In this document: piece by piece, positions 40,401 through 46,400 of the stretch
Layout: every line of letters begins with the position of its first letter
How positions within the stretch are numbered: position 1 is the first letter of the stretch
Assembly (NCBI GenBank): GCA_030407085.1
Contig: CM059585.1
Coordinates: forward strand, 96,256,501 to 96,320,500
Length of the DNA stretch: 64,000 bases
Reading direction: 5' to 3'
From: Trichopria drosophilae
Lineage: Eukaryota > Arthropoda > Insecta > Hymenoptera > Diapriidae
Notes under the pieces: model-generated
What the model saw: the letters and a program-made list of their open reading frames with translations, nothing else
Told to the model about the DNA's origin: nothing
Database searches by the model: none
Program-made: the position numbers and the translations under genes

Positions 40401-43400
40401 GCTGTTGGATTAGCATGGCTTCTTATCGCATGCTGCACAGGACATGGAGGTAATAAATAAGAAACATTTACGTAAGACATGGCATATCTTATTTCCTTTT
40501 TAAAAACGTTTAATATTGGACCATGGACATTTTGAACCATCATATTTTGAAATTTGTTTTAACCCGAAATGCCCTAGGCAGCCACTTTGTAAAATTGTCG
40601 ACATTTAAAAGCTATAAAAATTGAAGACTTGGTTGATGCCAACAATTGATCCTTAGATTTTTGTGGACTCTTTCATTCAAATTTTGCTATCAAAATCCAG
40701 TAATCGGAAATGGATTGGAGTTGATAAAAAAGCATTCACTTCAACTATTCTGAATTGTTTAGTGTTATTCTGCTAATAACCTCTATCATTATAAATTAGG
40801 AATAGAAAATTTGTCCTTTCAATCCATTTGGATCCCGAAAACGTTTTTTTTTCAGAAATAAATGCCACAAATGTGTTTTTATTCAGAATTAAGAGTATGA
40901 AATACTTGGTATTAATGCATTTCAATCCAGAAAAAGTTTTTTTCGAAGAATAAAGGCCATGAATGATTATTTATTCTGAATTACCAGTACAAAATTTGTT
41001 ATTTCCATTCGTTTAAATTCCAAATAAGTTTTTGTTCAAATATTAAATCAAACTTATACTTATAAATCATTGTGTCTGCATCTAGGCCAAAAAATAGGAT
41101 TTCCAAGCGTTAAGAATGAAAATAAAATCAGTTTTCTATACTTCTTAATGATTCTTCGTTTACTGAGACGTCATTAAACAATTCAAACGTTCATAAGTAA
41201 TTTTTAATATTTAATATTCCATTGGTGCATACCAAAAGAAAAAACGTCTATACTTAATTATTTACATCTAACATTTTGATTGGTGTTTCATCCCAGGCTT
41301 ACTCACAGACTTATCAATAGACCCAGCAAACGTAAAGGGATCGACATTTTGAATTTCATTGAATCCCTATATGGATGCAATGCACTGAGATAAAATGTTA
41401 AATTTGCAAACCACACGAATTCCAACTATTCCGTGAGAATACTGAACAAACGAAGAAGAATTAAAACGAATTAAATACGTTTTATTCCGGTTTCTTGACC
41501 ATTTCCATTGAAATTCTTTCGTTCTAATATGACACTGAAGCTTGCAGCAGATTCGCAGCAGCGGATTCAAGAAAATTATGGAAATGGATAATTTCTTATT
41601 AAAAATTACTTGCAATTTAAACATTTTTAGACAAATGTTATACAAATAATCTGTTTTTGGCAATTTTAATGGCTGAAAACCATAGTTTTTTCGAATGCGC
41701 TGCTACTAATCTGCTGCTAGCTTCAGCGTCATCGTTCTAATCCGATATAATACATGAATAGAACATAAACACAACCTAAAAAACATTAACTAGCAGTTTT
41801 TTACATGAAAACACGAACTAAAATGTAATCAATTTCACCTGAATTAAGTAATAGAATGTTCAAAAAAAGGTTTCAAAAGAAGAACCTTCAATCTCTTTCC
41901 GTTTGCTGTAAATTTCTTGACCGCAATGAAAATAATTAATGTAGAGAACATTTTGGATGTACAACTTGGTTGACAAAAAATGGACTGCTTTAATTTAACG
42001 TTTCGGCCATGATGTGAGACATTTTCAAAAAATGTTATTAAACTTTCTCTGGATTAGTTGTCAAACAAGATATTCTGTATTGGACAATTGCAACTTACGT
42101 AATCAATGATCCCAATAAGCGAAAAACTATACGAAAAATCTGTGTACGATTTAATACGAAATAAGTCTGCTTCTTTCCCACTCTTTCAGTTACGAATGCG
42201 AGTGTATACGATATTATTACATAAACGCACATAACCTCAAATAAATGATTACTTTGGATTATCGAATGATTTAAACTCAAAATTGGAAAACAGAACATTT
42301 CTTCGAAAATTATGAAATACGGGAAACGATATAATCAATCTTCTATTAAATTAACAGAATTTCAAGTTATTCTAAGTCGCAACAAATCAATTTTTGTAAT
42401 GCGTTAAATGCGGTATAGTATAAGATCGAATGAATTCAATTCTGATATTGCAGGTCGTATAAAATAGTATAAATTCGAATAAGAATCTCGATTAATCAAT
42501 ACGCCACTACAAAGAAATATAATGCAAAATATCGATTCCGTATACTTTTTCGTTTATTGGGATCACAAAGGCCAACAACTCTGAATTGCTGAAATACTAT
42601 TGTGCTTAGAGTCCGAATCCGAAATCAGAAACGGCCTATACAATGAGATATTTGAGGTTATGTATATTCAAAAAATGAATTTTTCCCATATTTTTGAGGT
42701 TATGTACGGCGTAAAATCATTGTTATTGCTTTCTTAAATATTTTTATGCGTTAGTATTATTCTTACCATTAAAAACGAACTATTAGTCGATCACCTACGA
42801 TTATTTCAACATTTGCATTTGTAGATTCGTCAAGTATGAAAACAAAGTAAAAAAATTCGTAAATAAGTAAAGATATATCGTAATTTCTAAGATGGCGGAT
42901 TAAAAATGGCGAATAATAGATTCAAAGCTTATTTTGAACCTTAACTATTATACTAAATAATTTATAAAGAACGCACACCAAATTGTTGAATCTAATACAT
43001 AATCTTCAAAAACCGTAAAAAAAATTTGTTTAGTATATAACCTCAAATACTTGACGCGATGAAATTTTCCCTTCTCTTCATGGTTTGAAGAAACTCACAA
43101 CTCCAGAACTTGATCCTCTAAAAATACAACTACGTAGTAATCATCTTATGAAAAAGTGACAAATTTTTCTTTTATAATTTTCAGGCTTCGTTAACAAGGT
43201 CCTCTGCTTAAAAGCATGGGTGCCCCTTAGTAGGCTAACGTACTGCGCTTACCTGCTAAATCCATTTGTAATAAACTCGGTGTATCTTCACAGCGAGACT
43301 GCAGTTCACGTGGATTACATGATGAGTGTAAGTATCGAACTGATAAATTGAGCTGCATTATAATGTTACCCTCGTGGAAAAATATTGCTGAAAATGTGTT

Positions 43401-46400
43401 CCTGAAAATCTCTAAAAAATATTGATTTAATATCGAAATTGGGACTAGTATATTCAGGATATTTCAGGGACTTTCAGAAAATTGTAGTAACATCGCTGAA
43501 ATATACTGAATATTTATCTGAATTTTACTGTTTATCTGAATGTTACTAAAATTGTTCTGAATTTTCCTGAATTACACTCTGTTACTAACAAAATCACTGC
43601 ACTAGAAACGTTACGAAATTTCAGGGTATTTTATCAAAATGTAGTAAGTTTTCTGAAATAAGCTGATATTTTCCTGCATTCTACTGAAAATTTAATGTAT
43701 CTTTTATTGAAAAATACTGAAAATCTCTTAATAATACGGATTTAATATTGGCATTGGAACTACAGTAGAACTCCTCTTATTTCAACTGGTCATGGTTTTC
43801 AAGATGGCGCCGACCCCTCTTATTTCAAATTTCCCCTTACCCCCTACTCTACTTAACGCTTTAATAGTAGATGATACTATCTGATATCTGTTTATTTTTG
43901 TTAGACATCGTATATATTTTAGAGTTGAATTATGTAATATATATAATTTATCTGAAAAATGTGTAGAGAATTTTAAATTTGGATAAAAATGTAACGAGAT
44001 CACAACTCGTGCCTTTATGTGATAAATAAAGACTACAAAATTTCGCATTTATTTATGGTCATTTATATCTGCATTCGTGTGTAGAAATAAAAATTTTAAA
44101 TTTACATTATGCACTTTATTACATATAATAGCATATAACATATATCTAGGTGAGAGGTTAAAAACTTTTTTAATGACTATTTTTTCGGATTACTTTTTTT
44201 TTTTTTAATAACTATTTTTTCGGATTTTATTAACTTTGAAAAGTCTTTCGAAACATAAAGGTTTTCAGTTAGGGAAATTGAATTGTTTATGTATGATTGT
44301 ATTGCGTAAATTTTGACTAAATTTGTAACTGTACTTTTATGTTATTTTGTTAATTTTTGTTTTATATAGCATAAAAAAATATTTTCTAATGAGGACTGCA
44401 TCAAAATGGTCGAAACGTAAATAAGGAATTTGTATTACCTTGTCCACACTCCGGTTTTTAAAAAACACACAAAGTTTTCACTTATGAAAGAAACGGAGAA
44501 TTAAAGAATTTTTATTCGTTGATTATTCGGTAGCACGTCTTTATTTCATGGACAAATGATCGCACGAGAAAATATCATGGACATTTGATCACACGTCAAA
44601 TTATGACTATATCGATAAAATATCACATCGACAAAATATCACATCGATAAAATATCACACATTTAAATATTTTCTTGATTAAAAAAATCATATTTCTATG
44701 ACTTGCTCATATTTAAATGACCTTAATTTATATTTTCATTGACAGTATTGCAAAATATCATATATTTATGTATTATGATGTCTAAAAGATCATATTGAAA
44801 CTATTGTTTCATCGTGTTGAAATAATATTTTGAAAATCTATAGTATTTTGTTTACGATTTCCACATATGTTTACAGAATTATTTTCCGCGAACAAAATTT
44901 CTCTGTGCAGCCACACTTAGGTTAGGTTAGGGTATTTTTAGGGCACGCATATGCTTTTACTATACAAATAAACATAGTGATATTATTGTTTATGGTTATT
45001 TGTCAATGTGATATTTTGTCGCGTGATCAATTGCCGTGTTCTATTTTATCGTGTGATTAGTTGTCATGTGAAATAAAGACGTAGAGCCGATTATTCAGGA
45101 ACTTACAAGTAACCCTACCCAAGTGTGTCTCACCGATTGGAACGAAATTATGCATACGTGTAGATTATCGAAAAATATTAGACACGTAATTTTTTTTGTT
45201 TGCCCTTAAGGTAGTTCTTACGAAACCCCGCTTATTCACCATCAACACGAAATTTAGAGAAAAAATATTTGAATACGTAATGCGCCCCTGTGTGAAATCT
45301 GAGAGTCATTGACCGTGTAGTTACTGAGAAAAAGCGTATATAAAATGTGATTTTTTACTATGACAGCTTATGGGGGGATGCATGATTTCAGACCTCAAAA
45401 TGTGACGTTTTTTTACTAAAACTCTTTTATTACATTCACGGTCGGAACAAAAAACGCTAAAAGTGTAGATTAAACTATTAAGAACATAATAATTAAAGCT
45501 GAATAGAATTCACCGTATAGTTTCTTCATAATAACTTTTAGAAAATCGTGATTTTGTGGCAAAATTTTCTCGATCACGTCAGAACGTTGATTTGGCAACG
45601 TTCCGCACTCGGCACCTTTTGCGCATGTACAATACATATGGAATGTCAGTTGGGTTAGGTGTTCTGTTGACGAGTAAACACGCGATTTTTTTTTAATAAA
45701 TCGGCCTTTATGTCGGAGGTGATTTGACATGGTTCCTGTAGATATTATTTAGGATTTCCAACTAGATATGTTTTTGTGTATACACACACACACACACACA
45801 TGTCTCGTTTTGATTTGCAACGTTGCCGTATCTAATTGTTTACTTAATATATTAGTCAAGTGGGAGATTTATTATTATTTAAACATTAATTATAATAACA
45901 TTTACACTCGTGGCTTTATCGTGTACAGAGTTATAAAGATATTTTATGATTTATGATCAATCAAATTTGGTGAAATATGAACTTTATTTTTTCGTCTCGT
46001 GCTTGACCTGTTCAGTAGGGTAAGAACTACCTTAAATCGTTTTAGGGGGTAAAAACTACCCCCTGATGTATGATACGTATGTATATATTTATCACATTAA
46101 CTGTTTAATAACGGAGCTAAAATAATTAAAATGATGGCAAATTATACAGCATTTATTGTTTTTGAGGTCGGCGAATACGAATCTGGTGTAATGTTCTCAA
46201 AATTCAAAATGTTGGATTCAATATGGCGAATGAAACAAGGAAATGTTGAAAAATCCACATGAAAATAGCTACTTTGGCGGTTTTTGGGGTCGCTGAATAC
46301 GAATCTAATGTCAGATTCTCAAAGTTCAAAATAGCGGCTCAAATAAAGTGGCGGATGTTTTAAAATTTTTTATTTTGTTGTTATGTTACAGTTGTTGCCA

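Noticed and set aside
43765..44048. 88-codon - strand frame
   Set aside because: Hydrophobic and AT-driven with no motif; lies within repeat-rich intron 11.
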